NCBI GenBank assembly: GCA_949358305.1
Contig: OX442315.1
Span: forward strand, 25,820,427 to 25,880,426
Length of the DNA: 60,000 nt
Direction: 5' to 3'
From: Strigamia acuminata
Taxonomy: Eukaryota > Arthropoda > Chilopoda > Geophilomorpha > Linotaeniidae
Below, one piece after another: positions 14,834-27,293 of this stretch (the first letter of the stretch is position 1; every line of letters starts with the position of its first letter). The notes beneath the pieces are model-generated. The model was not told the DNA's origin. It did no database searches and saw only the letters and a list, made by a program, of their open reading frames with translations. A program made the position numbers and the translations under genes.

Positions 14834-14847
14834 CTGCCCTCTAGTGG
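14834..14847. promoter_or_regulatory. Perfect match to the CTCF core consensus
   Basis: CTGCCCTCTAGTGG fits all 14 positions of the reverse-complement CTCF core consensus SYGCCMYCTRSTGG. It lies between the upstream flank of NHE and the 3' end of the SMase-D-like gene, a sensible place for an insulator. Binding is inferred from the consensus alone. Confidence 0.45.
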
Positions 14848-15101
14848 CGACGTAGTATAGATAAAAAAAAATTGCCCAAATCTTCGTCTGGCATCAATTT
14901 TGACAGTTGAGATTCACACTTTTCAGTATGTACTGTATCTGTTTGCAACACAATTAATCACTGATGGAAAACACAAAAATATTTAATTGCTGTATCATCA
15001 TTAAAAAATAATAAAATAACATTATTGTATTACTGTTATTTTGTATTTATTATTAATTATGGTTAAAAATATTGTTTATTTATGTAGACAATGCAAAAAA
15101 A

Positions 15102-16694
15102 TTACGAAAAGAGGCTTCTAAATTTGTTAAGTAGATGATCAAAAAGACTACCACCTTTTTTATCGGTGGTTTTGGAATGTTTATCCAATCTATCTGATAA
15201 CAACTTCTTGAGAAAGTTTTTATCATTTTTACTATCGTCTGTTTTGACGTCATCTTCTGCTGAGAGATTGAGATCATCTAGTTCTTTATCAATTTCTTCT
15301 AACATTAACTTTTTGTCATTTGAATCTGACTTCGTATTTATACTTCTCGTGTTCCATTGCCAAGGAATATCAGAATCATCGGCCAGTCGCAAAAATGGTT
15401 CAAACTCCGCTTCTTTTAGAATGATTTTCAATTGATTTGGTTTATTAGTGATGACAGCGTCAATCCCTAGCCTACAAATCAACCATTTTGATTTATTTAT
15501 TTAAAAAACATTAAAAAACGTGAAAAGTTACAAATACCTTAAGCTTTCTCTCATGTTATTGGGTAGATCGACTGTCCATGTGTAAACTTTATCAACAAAA
15601 TTAGCTCCCAATTTTCGAATTATTTCACGTTCAGCTGCTAATCGTATAACACGTTGCGGTGTGCCAACTCTTTTACAGTTAGAACTGCCAGTTCCTACCC
15701 AAATGCGATTTGAAATTCCTGCACTAACGAGTCCAGCTTTGAGTTTATTAGATTGGGAGAACTTTTGAACACTGTAACCTGACATTTAATTGAAAAATAA
15801 AATATTGCAATCCATAATCTATATTCTATATAATTAAAAATAAAGCTTTACCAAATCTTTCCAAATGCCATTTCATGTTTGCACTCTCAAAAGCATTTCG
15901 AAATCCCCTAACGAAGGCAAGTGAGCGTAAATCAGGAAGCCCCAAAATGGTCCATGCTCGACTGGATCCCTCTCCTATTAATACTATTTTACATTTTGCA
16001 ATGATAAACAAATTAAAGACATTATACCTCTTGCGTACAGATAATTTATAATTTCATCTGCAAATTTTTCTCCGGCAGAATATAAAACTCCACGTCCTAA
16101 AGCCTCGATCTTAAGGTTGATAAAAATTAAACTCAACCGTTGATTATAATCTTTAGCACCTGTAAATATAAATTATTATTATTATATATAGGCCTACTTC
16201 CAAAATTTATTTTGTTTTTGAATTTACCTGGAGTTGTAGTCCGTCTTAAAAATGATAAGTAATCTTTTAAGTTCTCTGATTTCATACAATTACGACCACA
16301 AAAACAAGGGAGACCGTGTTGTGTTGTTTTAGGAATGCCAGAAGGAGAAAACTGAACATCTATTTGTAATCCATTTGCTCCGTCAGTAAGAAATGTTTGT
16401 GCCTCACTAATCGTATTGGCCATATTTGCAATAATGTAAATTGGTGTACGATTTGCAATTTTATCATCATTTAAGTCTAAACAACAAAATAATCCGTATT
16501 TATGTTAAGAAATTTGAGAAAGTCGAAAAAAAACACTTTTCCAACTTAAATCTAAACATTTAAGTGTTAAAAATAGAGAATTTAAAAGTAGTGTGGGAAA
16601 TCGAGTCTCTAGTTTGTATTTTCTCACCATCGTCGAGTTGGCAATACACAAGTGTAATTGCAGACAGCAAAAATCCCAGTTGACAGAAATTCAT
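15102..16694 (-). CDS. Secreted sphingomyelinase-D-like (GDPD-fold) protein with degraded active site
   Basis: Six exons: 16694-16628, 16476-16228, 16159-16028, 15974-15852, 15778-15538, 15471-15102; 393 aa. Exon 1 encodes a signal peptide of about 18 residues. The body follows the SMase-D/phospholipase-D toxin family, a TIM-barrel relative of glycerophosphodiester phosphodiesterases that cleaves choline phospholipids. Support is the loop HGLPCFCGRNC with its cysteine pattern, a later SNC cysteine that would make a second disulfide, a Trp-containing VYTWTVD strand and the short C-terminal motif ending PWQW. By eye, the first catalytic His is Asn (AN before MANT), one metal-binding Glu is Gln (LQIDV; the neighbouring Asp is kept), and the metal-binding Asp of the next strand is Asn (INLK). 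The second His is present. Reduced or absent phosphodiesterase activity is therefore inferred. A charged tail of about 75 residues follows the usual end. AATAAA lies just after the stop. Venom use is not implied. Confidence 0.85.
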
Positions 16695-18293
16695 CTTCAG
16701 TTGTTGGCCCTTAGAAATGTATTCTATTTAAAGTAATAAAAGAATTTTTCATAGTTTCAAGTGGATGAATGAGGTCAGAAACGCTATAACTTCAAAAAAA
16801 GTTTAGGTCGCACAGGACAGTCAACTCATTTTGTAGTTAGCTTCACTGCACTATTTTTAGTGCTTCACTGCAAAACTTGTTGAATGTAAAATTTTAAAAA
16901 AATCAAACCTTGAAATCGATAGATAATTTACATGTGAAAAAATTAATACTCATTTTAGATCAATGTTTAAAATCTTAAAACAGATATGCGATTTACTTTT
17001 AGTTGACAGTATTCAAGGCCAATGAACTTGGAAAAAAAAAACTTTGAAATTAAATGCAGTTCTCTTATAAATATTTACAGTATCAATGTCATAACATAAC
17101 CTAATTTATTTCTTTTTGTGGGTTAGTAGTACTTTTTGACAAAGTTGTCCAGCTTCAAATTTTGTTTTTACTTCTACTCCAGCATAGTATAAAGAATTTG
17201 TAATTTCTTTTTAAATTAAAAATAAATAAAAAAAAACCTTAAAACTCAAGAAATTTTAACTTTGAAATAAAAATTGTCACATAATTACTGTAATTAAAGA
17301 ATGTTACCTTCCATTGAAAAAAAAAATAATTTTTTTGTGAAATAAATAAATGAAATTCTACAGAAAATCAAGGTAAACTACAAAAACTAACCTGCTTCGG
17401 GGAAGAGTGTCTAAAAGATAAAGACAAGTCTACAAAATATTGGAACCACTCCCATGAAAGATGGGTCAGCGTGCCAATGTTCTCTACTGTAACAAATTTT
17501 CCACTTGAGCGATTTTCCATCGGTTTGTTTTCAAATACCAAGTGCAAAAACCGGTTATTTAACTTCATTTATCACTACCGCAACTTAATTAGAGACCCGA
17601 CAAACCATGTCAAGTCCATGAGTTATGATAAATAAAATTAATTACCCAACAAAATAAATGAAACCATATGAATACATATAAAACAGTTCAGTATTTTTAT
17701 TACATAAATGCTGTACAACACTTGTTACTGACCTTCAAGATATCTTTTTGGATTTTTTTTTCTTTAGAATAATTTATTATAAAGTCAAATTTTTGAAAAA
17801 TTTTTTTCGCTTTCTTTTCTTTTAAAATACACCATTTACAAAATTATTTACATTTAATTTTAAAAACAGTTTAACGTTTCAAAATAAAATTTCAGAAAAC
17901 TTACAACATGAAAACTGAAAACCGAGTCTTCTTGAAAAATAAGTTCTTGACTTTTTATCTGGAAGTCAGACCAGCTGATAGTGAATAAAAGATAAGATTA
18001 AAAAGTGAACTTACTATTACAAAATACTAAACATTACACTGTTTCATCACAACCAACTGTTATTGAAAATTAATTTTAGTTAAAACTTGATTATTTTTTT
18101 TTTAGTGAAAAAGTTGTCAAAAGTTGCCACATCCCATTTCAAATGGCATTTTTTTTTATTAAATTTATATGAAAAAAAAAACTCGATTGTGATGCAATGT
18201 GTTTAAAACGTGCCCGATCGTGCATAAACGATAAAACCGCATCGCGAACATCCTACAACTATGTAATGTAAATTAATTCCCACTCCCAAAAAA
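16695..18293. other. Intergenic region upstream of the SMase-D-like gene
   Basis: About 1.6 kb of AT-rich sequence. It holds one minus-strand frame of 66 codons (17568-17368) that ends at a plausible GTTAGT splice donor but matches no family I know. An AATAAA for the minus-strand ABHD gene lies at 18155-18160. Nothing else is supported. Confidence 0.6.
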
Positions 18294-20329
18294 TTAGAAC
18301 CTTGCAATGGGTGTTTTAGCAGCACTCGTCGTTGAAATTTTATCAGATTGCGACTCTTCATCTAAAACTCCTGCTTCCATTTGCGTCGAGTCAATTTTCG
18401 CAATCCCATCAACGTCGTTGCACACACTGCTGACTAAAGTGTTAAAAACGTCTGACTGATCAGCGTACACATGATGCCCCGCTCCAGAAATAATCTGAAT
18501 AATAAACAAATAAACATTAACCTCTAAAATCATTACTTCCTGTACGGTAATTTAAGCATCTTACATGCACGCTAACATTAGCTTCTTCTGGTCTCTCTTG
18601 TTTGATTATGAATCCAGGGTTTCGATCAATCCATGATCTCGACCCATATATTATAGATAAAGGCACATCGGCCCGTAAATTTCCGATTCTGTTTATCATC
18701 GGGCGCTTCGCCCATCCGAAACTCTCAGTCATAACTTTGAATGCAGTTTCACCACTAAGAAAAATAAAATACAGATAATTATTTTATTTTTATATTTACA
18801 TAATACATTAACAATTTCATTATCATACCTCGGTTTCTGAGCGTTACAATGGTAAATGTAATTCGAAATAGTGTTGCTGTCATCTTCAGTCACGGCTGCA
18901 AATTTCTGTTTCAAATCCGGTCGCAATTTCTCTATTAATCGTGGCCCTACATTCAAATTATAAATAAATTATAAATAAATTATGATATTACCGTAAATGC
19001 TCTACTAGAACGCGGGTGTTCTATTGACATAACCTAGGTTTCCCCCTCAATTTTTTTCTCTAGGGTTCTTGATTAATTTAACCATTTATTTTAGTCGCTT
19101 ATTCAATTTAGACCTTGAATTTAATGATTTTGGTTAATTTACATATAGAAAACTGTCGTTTTGGTCCATTTAGACCAGCATTGTAATATATACCGCATTG
19201 AATGGGCAGCCTGTGTTCTATTAGAGCATTTCCATAAGAATTATTGCATACCCCAAGGTCCAGCTACTCTTACGGCAGCGAGGGGGTTAAACGGTTGCAG
19301 TAGTGTGACTACTGCTTTTACCCATAAAGGTAATTGTCGCGGTTGTTGGCTATTTTTCGGAGATTCGGGAAAACCCCATGGATCGGCCAAAATTAGTTGT
19401 TTAACTCTGTCCGGATAACGTAAGGAATATGCCGAAGCCAGAAATCCTCCCATACTATGTCCAAGAATGATAAATTTGTCCAACTTCAATTCTTTGCGCC
19501 AGTCTTCGATAGAATCTACTAATTGAAGTTCAGCTTCTTGCGCATCCGAGCTAAAACGAGGTCGCGAACTACGTCCAAATCCGAGCAAATCAAAGGCATA
19601 AACCGGGCGATTTTTCGCTAAATGGTCTAAATTGAGAATCCACAAACCGACGCCAGCTCCAAATCCATGCACCAACACTAAAGGCGTGTTATCCGACTTT
19701 TCGTTTACTGAAACCGTCCATATTTTGTTGTCTTTATTGTCCACTCTATTTCCAATATCTATGTACTTTCCAGAATAGGCAGTTTTCAAATCTATAATTA
19801 AATAAAAACAATACATTTTCCTGTTTATTATTTTTAAACCTTTACAATTCGATCAAAGGTATAGAAATAATGATAACAGGATGAGATAAACACTTTCATC
19901 TATACATGCATCATTTCTTGCGTCATGTAGCGATGACGACATATAAAATTGTTTAATTATTTAAAAATTTTGTTTATAAATTTCTTACATGATAAAAGCC
20001 TTCTCTCTGCATTCTGAAGTGCCGTCATTGATGTTGGGCACCAACGAAGCCAACCACCAAACCAACCACTAAAATAGAATATGGAAAAAAGAATAAAAAA
20101 AATCAATATGGTTGTAAAAATATACACGACAATGTGTGAAACATGCTTACAATAATCGCTCAGAAATAGCATATAAAACAGTAATCAACGTCTTACTAAA
20201 ACTCACGAATACTTCTATCAACCACCACCGCGGCCGGTGAATCACTTCTGTAGCCGGGCGAGCCACAGACACTCGTTGGTGACTTAGCACTAATTCTCCT
20301 TTCGAAGTGTAATGAAACTCGGCACGCAT
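18294..20329 (-). CDS. ABHD4/ABHD5-type alpha/beta hydrolase (CGI-58 / pummelig family)
   Basis: Lipid hydrolase or lipolysis regulator acting on N-acyl phospholipids, lysophospholipids or lipid droplets. Six exons: 20329-20151, 20068-19989, 19791-19252, 18946-18829, 18754-18565, 18494-18294; 435 aa. Family landmarks run in order: [45 protein letters not shown], the nucleophile elbow [22 protein letters not shown]-like [31 protein letters not shown] and [10 protein letters not shown]. The nucleophile Ser is present, as in ABHD4 and Drosophila pummelig and unlike vertebrate ABHD5, so catalysis is expected. The ATG at 20329 gives an N-terminal extension of about 60 residues with a hydrophobic stretch ([12 protein letters not shown]) compared with vertebrate ABHD4. 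The donor at 20150 was chosen over a stronger-looking GTGAGT at 20206 because only it keeps frame. The C-terminus adds a Ser/acidic tail of about 35 residues. Confidence 0.92.
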
Positions 20330-21675
20330 TATCTCACTTCCCTCGTAAACGAAGGCAGGGAAGGTTTGAGCACAGTCGGTAAAAGCAGGTCATAAGTTGA
20401 CAACTCAACTCGTGTGACCTTAGCGTGCCAATCATACTACAAAGGGAATTATCGCAAACGGAAGAAACATTTATCTTTAGTCTGGTTTCGAGTGTATCCC
20501 GACTATCACGGGTTTTAAATCGTTTTTAACAAACGATTAAACGTGATTAAAGTGAATTATCGAGTTTTTAAAACTTGATTTCGCGCAAATAGCTGTGTTT
20601 ACAGCCGCGTACAAAAAAGCAATTGCGCAGTTTTTTTATGCTTTGTTTAGTTGCGTTATGCTTATGTACTTACACGTCTTCCACCTGAGTAACAACTTCA
20701 CTCATAACTCCGGTTACGGGAGCAGAAAAAAAATTTGTGTTAAAAATTTAGGAAAAATTTATATAATCAATTCCTAGTTCATCAGCTGATGATGTAACAA
20801 ACAGTAAAACATACATACGACGTCATATCAGCGCTCATTTCTGCAACTCACGACACAGCTGAGTTGAAGTCATGGCACGTTAAATTCGTTTGAATGAACA
20901 TTTCTTATTTTTAAAATATCTATTTATTATTTAAAAAATGAAATAAAAATGTGTATTTACAGCAGCGCTCGTTTAATATGGACTTTTAACTAAAAAATTA
21001 AGCTACAAGTGCATGAGGCGCTCACTTGAGGGCATCTCAAAACAGCCAATTCTTTTGCTTGCAAAATTTTAAGAAATAAACTATTTTTCTATTCCACGTA
21101 TTTAACCCGCTGCGTGCATTTTTTTCTGCTTTTTCTCAAGCCTTCTGCTCCTGGGGCATTCAAGTTCAGTTCAGATACCTTAATCTGCCACTTCTTCTGA
21201 ATAAATATAACATGCAATTCTTCCAGGATGCTTTGACTTGATATGCAGCCTCCCAACCCAGGCAATAAAAGTCCCAGCTGTGAGAGTGAGAGCAATATCT
21301 ATTCTTGATCTCGCGAATGTAGTGCTTTGTGCAAAACCTCTTATGTATTCACAAAAGTGTCACAAATAAATAATTACATAAGAAACTTTAACAAAGTAAT
21401 TAAAATAGACAATATGTCTATTTTAATTAATTTTTTTATCCAATAATTAGGAATTTCAATCAATGCAAACTTTGATTAACAATTAATTGTGGTCATAACA
21501 AAATTACATCGCATGCAGATTGTTCGCATTTATCCGTCTTTTGTATCAGCATCACTAAAATGTTGTTTTACTTGAGGGCATTTTATACAACTTTCGCTTT
21601 TTGCCTGATCAGGATTCCAACCGAATCTTTCTCACAGAGATTGAGTCTGCAGCATATAATTTGAATTTGCGAAAG
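20330..21675. other. Divergent intergenic region between ABHD and carboxypeptidase
   Basis: About 1.35 kb holding both promoters. Around 20340-20480 it is GC-richer and a CRE-like GACGTCA is at 20818-20826. A minus-strand frame at 21295-21089 (68 codons) starts with a signal-peptide-like LSLSQLGLLLPGLGG but has no recognisable homology. A plus-strand frame at 20595-20777 is likely chance. Confidence 0.55.
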
Positions 21676-23523
21676 ATGTTTAAATTTCCTATAATTTTTC
21701 TCTGTTTTCTTACCTCTGCTGATGGCATTGGGACTATCGATGATGAACAAACTATTTCATATAATGGGTAAGCCCGGGGAATTACAAAAATTTCCAACAT
21801 GCAAAATTTATTTGTGTATATTTCTCCATACAAGACATCAAGTTTATGGCGTCATACCACAAACAACAGCTCAGTTAGAGTATCTAAGGACATTGGAAGA
21901 TGATAACCAAAATGTAAAAAAAAAAAACGTAACATTTTCTTTTAATTTTAAAACCTTGGACAATATTTGACAGATTAAATTTTGGTCAGAACCCCACGAG
22001 ATTTCAAAAAGTGTGACAATTCAAGTAAGTCCAGAAAAATTAATGACTTTTCGAAGCCAACTGATAGAAAAGCAGATACCCTTTGCGGTAAAAGTGAATG
22101 ATTTACAAAAGAAAATTGACATTGAACGGAATGATAATTATCCACAAATGTTATTCCGTGTGATGGGAGCAGATGCGTTTGACCTTGGTCAATATCATAC
22201 CTTGGATGAGGTGAATAACCTTTGCGTAATAAGTGACAGGTGTATCTTCCAATTATTCATTTATTTAAGATATACACGTACATGGATTTACTAAACGAGC
22301 AATATCCATTAAATACATTCATCAACACTATAGGAACATCGCATGAAGGCAGACCAATAAAATCATTCAATGTTCGTATATTTTAATTTACCATTACCGG
22401 TAATGGTTATTTTAATAATTGTAACTTTATGAAACAGATTGCTACCCATAACCACCATCGGTTAGAAAAAAATGAAAAACCGTCAATTGTGATAGATGCT
22501 GGTATTCACGCGAGGGAGTGGATAGCTCCAGCCACTGCGTTATACATAATTAAACAAGTCACTGACGTAATTAACTTTGCAAAAATTGTAAAATTAAACC
22601 ATGTTGTTTTATTTTTCAGTTGTTGTCAAGCAATGATTCATCTACAGATACATTGAGACATACTTTTGATTGGTATTTTATTCCAGTACTGAATCCTGAT
22701 GGATATGCTTACAGTTGGGAAAAGGCAATACTTACGGCATTTCATTTAAGTTCAAGTTTTTAATTAATAATCCTTGCAGGACCGACTTTGGAGGAAAAAC
22801 AGACGACTTAACATGTCGACAAATTGTGTGGGAGTCGATCTAAACCGCAATTTTAATATTAGTAGCTAATTTTAAATGTTTCAATAAAAATAAAAAAAAA
22901 TAAAAACTAATAATAATTTTGAAAAGCAGATTTTTCACATGGAAAAAAGGAACCATGTTCAGAAGTATTTTCCGGGTCTCAACCATTTTCTGAACCAGAA
23001 ACAAGGGCACTGAAAACCCTTGTAGAAACATTAAGTAGACTGACAATGGCGATTTCACTACACAGTTACAGTCAAACTTGGGTGACATCGTACTGTCATA
23101 AACATGCTTATCCACCAGGCTATACAGACATAGTTAGTTCCTTTTAATCTACCGGTATTTGCTTTACCTGTTTTTGTTATTTTTTACTCAAACAGGCACT
23201 GAAAGTGGGGAACGCATTGATGAAAGCTGGCGAAGTGAATAACACATTTTATAAGTTTGGACCTGGCTCTATACTAATGTGTAAACAATTTTCTTTGTAC
23301 AGATTAATCAAAAATATTAAATTAATTCCTGTTGATTTCAGATACGGCAGACGGCACTTCCGTCGATTGGTACACTGATGTTGTTGGTGTGAAATATGCT
23401 TTTATTGTGGAATTAAGAGATAATGGAGATCATGGATTTTTACTACCAAAGTCACAAATTCTTCCAACTGGAGAAGAAACTTGGGTAGCCTTACACGATA
23501 TTGCGGTAAATATTTCCCGCTAA
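21676..23523 (+). CDS. Prepro-carboxypeptidase A (peptidase family M14A)
   Basis: Secreted zinc exopeptidase that removes C-terminal residues, made as a zymogen. Ten exons: 21676-21767, 21835-21913, 21974-22210, 22270-22371, 22438-22566, 22620-22724, 22780-22861, 22930-23132, 23196-23280, 23342-23523; 431 aa. Residues 1 to about 17 are a signal peptide and an activation propeptide follows ([20 protein letters not shown]). Zinc ligands are His194 and Glu197 (GIHAREW) and His320 (SLHSYSQ); the substrate-carboxylate Arg region is LNRNF, the CPA Tyr248 equivalent is Tyr372 and the catalytic Glu is Glu395 (VELRD). The pocket residue equivalent to 255 is Val, so A-type specificity for hydrophobic or aromatic ends is inferred. 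The exon-6 donor is GC, and the exon-4 donor GTTCGT is weak but fixed by frame. A poly(A) signal follows at 23647. Confidence 0.95.
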
Positions 23524-23646
23524 AAATAATTTAATACACCAAGGTTTTTTTTTGTTGCGCGAATTACAAATGATGTTTTTAGATTCTTTACCTTTGCTAT
23601 AAATTGTTTAATTCCCATATTTGTTGTAAAAAAAAAATAATTCTAA

Positions 23647-23652
23647 AATAAA
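23647..23652 (+). terminator. Poly(A) signal AATAAA of the carboxypeptidase
   Basis: AATAAA 124 bp after the carboxypeptidase stop, in the 290-bp gap before the convergent PDCD6 3' end. The PDCD6 signal in the opposite direction is at 23756-23761, so the two transcripts probably end close together or overlap slightly. Confidence 0.6.
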
Positions 23653-23814
23653 ATTTTAAAATGTCGTAATGTACAATACTGACTTGTGAGTTTTGTTTTT
23701 TAATTTGCATTGTGAAATGATTTCTTCCCAGATCAAGAATAAAAATTGCGTGCTATTTATTCCAACAAGTACACATTAACCGTATAAACATTTTTTAAAT
23801 TGAAAATTAATTAG

Positions 23815-24983
<1,169 letters not shown>

Positions 24984-25446
24984 TTTGAAGGATTATTGTG
25001 CTTTGACGACAAACGTTAAACCGCTCTAAGGTGAACCACACATCTTTATCTGCAACACGTCAGCACATGGTGATCTCATCACACTGCATCGGGTAATTGC
25101 GCCGTCCGATTGGGGAACGGTTATTTCCACGTGACGTTTCCTTGACCCCTCGTATTTGCGCATGTGCGACAAAGTTAAAACCTGGGATATTTTTATTTTC
25201 CGTTTTGACTCACCAAATAATTTAATTTGTTCAAAATTCAACTTTTTATTTGTAATATTATTGAAAAAAGTAAAAAAATTACATATTAAGAAAAGAGCAA
25301 CAGTAACAATAATAATAATCTTAATAATAATAAAAATTCGTAAACTCTTTTCAACCTTTCGTATAATTAAATATTATAACATTTCTAAATTTTAAAAATC
25401 TACTATCTTAAAAAAATACAGCAATATAAATAAATATAGGGGAAAA

Positions 25447-27293
25447 CTATTTCGTTTTGTCCTTCTCATTTTTCTCTCGCAGTCCTTTACTCACTTGCTT
25501 ATGACCCATCATTTCCAGCAAATGTGCAGCTTCAGGATTAGTATCCAAAATGCTCGCCTCGTTTCGCTAGAAAACAAGCAACATTTTAATCTCCAATAAA
25601 AACGAAAGAAATTAAAAGAAATTAAAAATTACACTTCCTTCTGCCTCTTCCTTAGGCTCAGCTCCAACACGCCAAACTTCCACAGCGCTAATTTCGAAGT
25701 CTTGAGTCGCCGAAAGTTGCGGATTATTAAACGTAATACACGTAGGTGAGCATTTCCCAGTCCCGAAATCGGCGCTCAACCAAATACCAAAGTAATCTAA
25801 TTGTCCGCCAAATCCCTGACGAAATAAACCAGTTAAACACGCACAATTTTAAATTTTTAAATTAATTATATACCAATCCATTCGGCAAAGTTTGTTGGTT
25901 CTGGTTCATGTAAATAAAATGATTATTGTAGCCTGTTGCTTCGTATAAATTAAATTTCGGCTTAACAGAAAATAAGAAACTTTCACTGGAACCTAATTCA
26001 TGAACCCAAAATCAACAATTACTTGTATTTTTACTCGTGTTCATATTATTATTATCATTATTACCTCTAAACGACGGGTTTAATTGCCACGACTGACTAG
26101 CAAACCCACCAAAAATGTTTCCACCTTTTTCTTTAATCACAACAAGAGTGGGGCCTTTATCGAGTATTTTCTTACTCATCACAGAAAAACTTTCTCCATC
26201 CGTAGCACTATTGTACAACTGGCACCATTCCTTTTTCGCCTCGTACGGAAGACATTGATTTAAAATAAACACAATGCTCGCATTAAACATCGTGTTTTTG
26301 ATCGGGTCCTCGTTAGTGCAAATGGGGAAACCACACTCCACCTAGGGTAGTAATTAAAAAATGTAAGTTTCAAATCCAATTTTAAAAAATCGACACTTAC
26401 AGATCCAATTGGAAAGTGGTGATAGAAAATGGCACTCCATAGAAAAGACATCAACGGGGTTTTTGAGAGCCAAACAGAAATATCAACTTCATCGAAATTA
26501 ACATCTGGAATCGGATTGCTTACAACTTCATTTTTTTTGGCACCTTAAAATAAAATTAATTTGTTAATTTCAAATAATAAAGAAATAATAATAATAATAT
26601 TAATTTGTCATTAATCAGTTACCAGGATTTACAAGATCGTTAATAATATAACACACTAATGCTTCGTCGAAGATATACTCCAATTTCCCATTCCAGCTTT
26701 GATATTCATTCGTATTAGCAATTGCTGTGGTGTAACTGTTGATGAGGGTTCCTACAAGCTGCAAACAAAATCGTTTGAAATTTAAACCACTTAAATTCCA
26801 AAAAAAAATTCCAAAATAACTTGAAATTAATTCTTACACTGTACACTTTAGTTGAATTAACGGTACGTTTCCCTCCACTTGCTAAAACCACAAATACTTC
26901 AGGCAATTCTGTCGGAGGTTGTTTTAAGATCCGAACCATGGTCGCCATAAATGCTGGATAACCAACGGGTAAATCTGCTTTCAACTCGGCTTGACCGCAT
27001 AGTAAATAGTATAATCCTTTAATAAAATTGACTGGTAAGTTTGTTCCTAAATATCTCTGGGAATAAAAATTTAAAAAAAGAGAATATAAAAAAGAAGGAA
27101 AAAAAAAAGTCTTTTTAGTTTCGTGTTTTATTTTCGTTCCGGATTTGTACTGCTTTACTACCTGCCAGTGTTCTAAACGAAATGGTCTATTTTCATTTAT
27201 TTCTGCAAAGGTTTTTTTCAATACTTCTTGTTCATTCGATGATAATTGCAAAGATTGAGTTGATGCATTTGATTTACTTCCTTTGCCACCCAT
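25447..27293 (-). CDS. MEAK7: MEAK7 / EAK-7 (TLDc-domain mTOR-associated protein)
   Basis: Lysosome/plasma-membrane-associated regulator of mTOR or FoxO signalling in vertebrates and nematodes. Eight exons: 27293-27162, 27056-26838, 26758-26623, 26543-26401, 26341-26065, 25992-25874, 25815-25633, 25566-25447; 442 aa (human about 456). The N-terminus MGGKGSKSN has Gly2 and a basic/Ser context, a good N-myristoylation site as in nematode EAK-7. The middle is helical and divergent. The C-terminal TLDc domain shows PLMSFLWSAIFYHHFP, GPTLVVIKEKGGNIFGGFA, TGYNNHFIYMNQNQQTLPNGLGFGGQ, DYFGIWLSADFGTG and FEISAVEVWRVG. The end, ILDTNPEAAHLLEMMGHK followed by a Lys-rich tail, matches the family. The start was chosen for the myristoylation consensus and exon frame. 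Confidence 0.95.

Larger units (their letters stand above)
11976..15101. other. Intergenic region between NHE start and SMase-D-like 3' end
   Basis: About 3.1 kb. The first 150 bp upstream of the NHE ATG are GC-richer than the surroundings and are the likely NHE promoter/5'UTR. Short reading frames (12856-13038, 13460-13687, 13668-13856, 14167-14379) show no recognisable domain. A possible transposon remnant lies at 13085-13460 and a CTCF-consensus match at 14834-14847. An AATAAA for the minus-strand SMase-D-like gene is at 15075-15080. Confidence 0.7.

Noticed and set aside
16133-16423. Met at 16423 as start of the SMase-D-like protein
   Set aside because: An upstream exon with a signal peptide and correct phase joins to exon 2, and the barrel's first strand lies before this Met.
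20201-20207. Strong GTGAGT donor in ABHD exon 1
   Set aside because: Using it breaks the frame into the conserved GWFGGWLRW exon, whereas the GTAAGC donor 56 bp further on keeps it.
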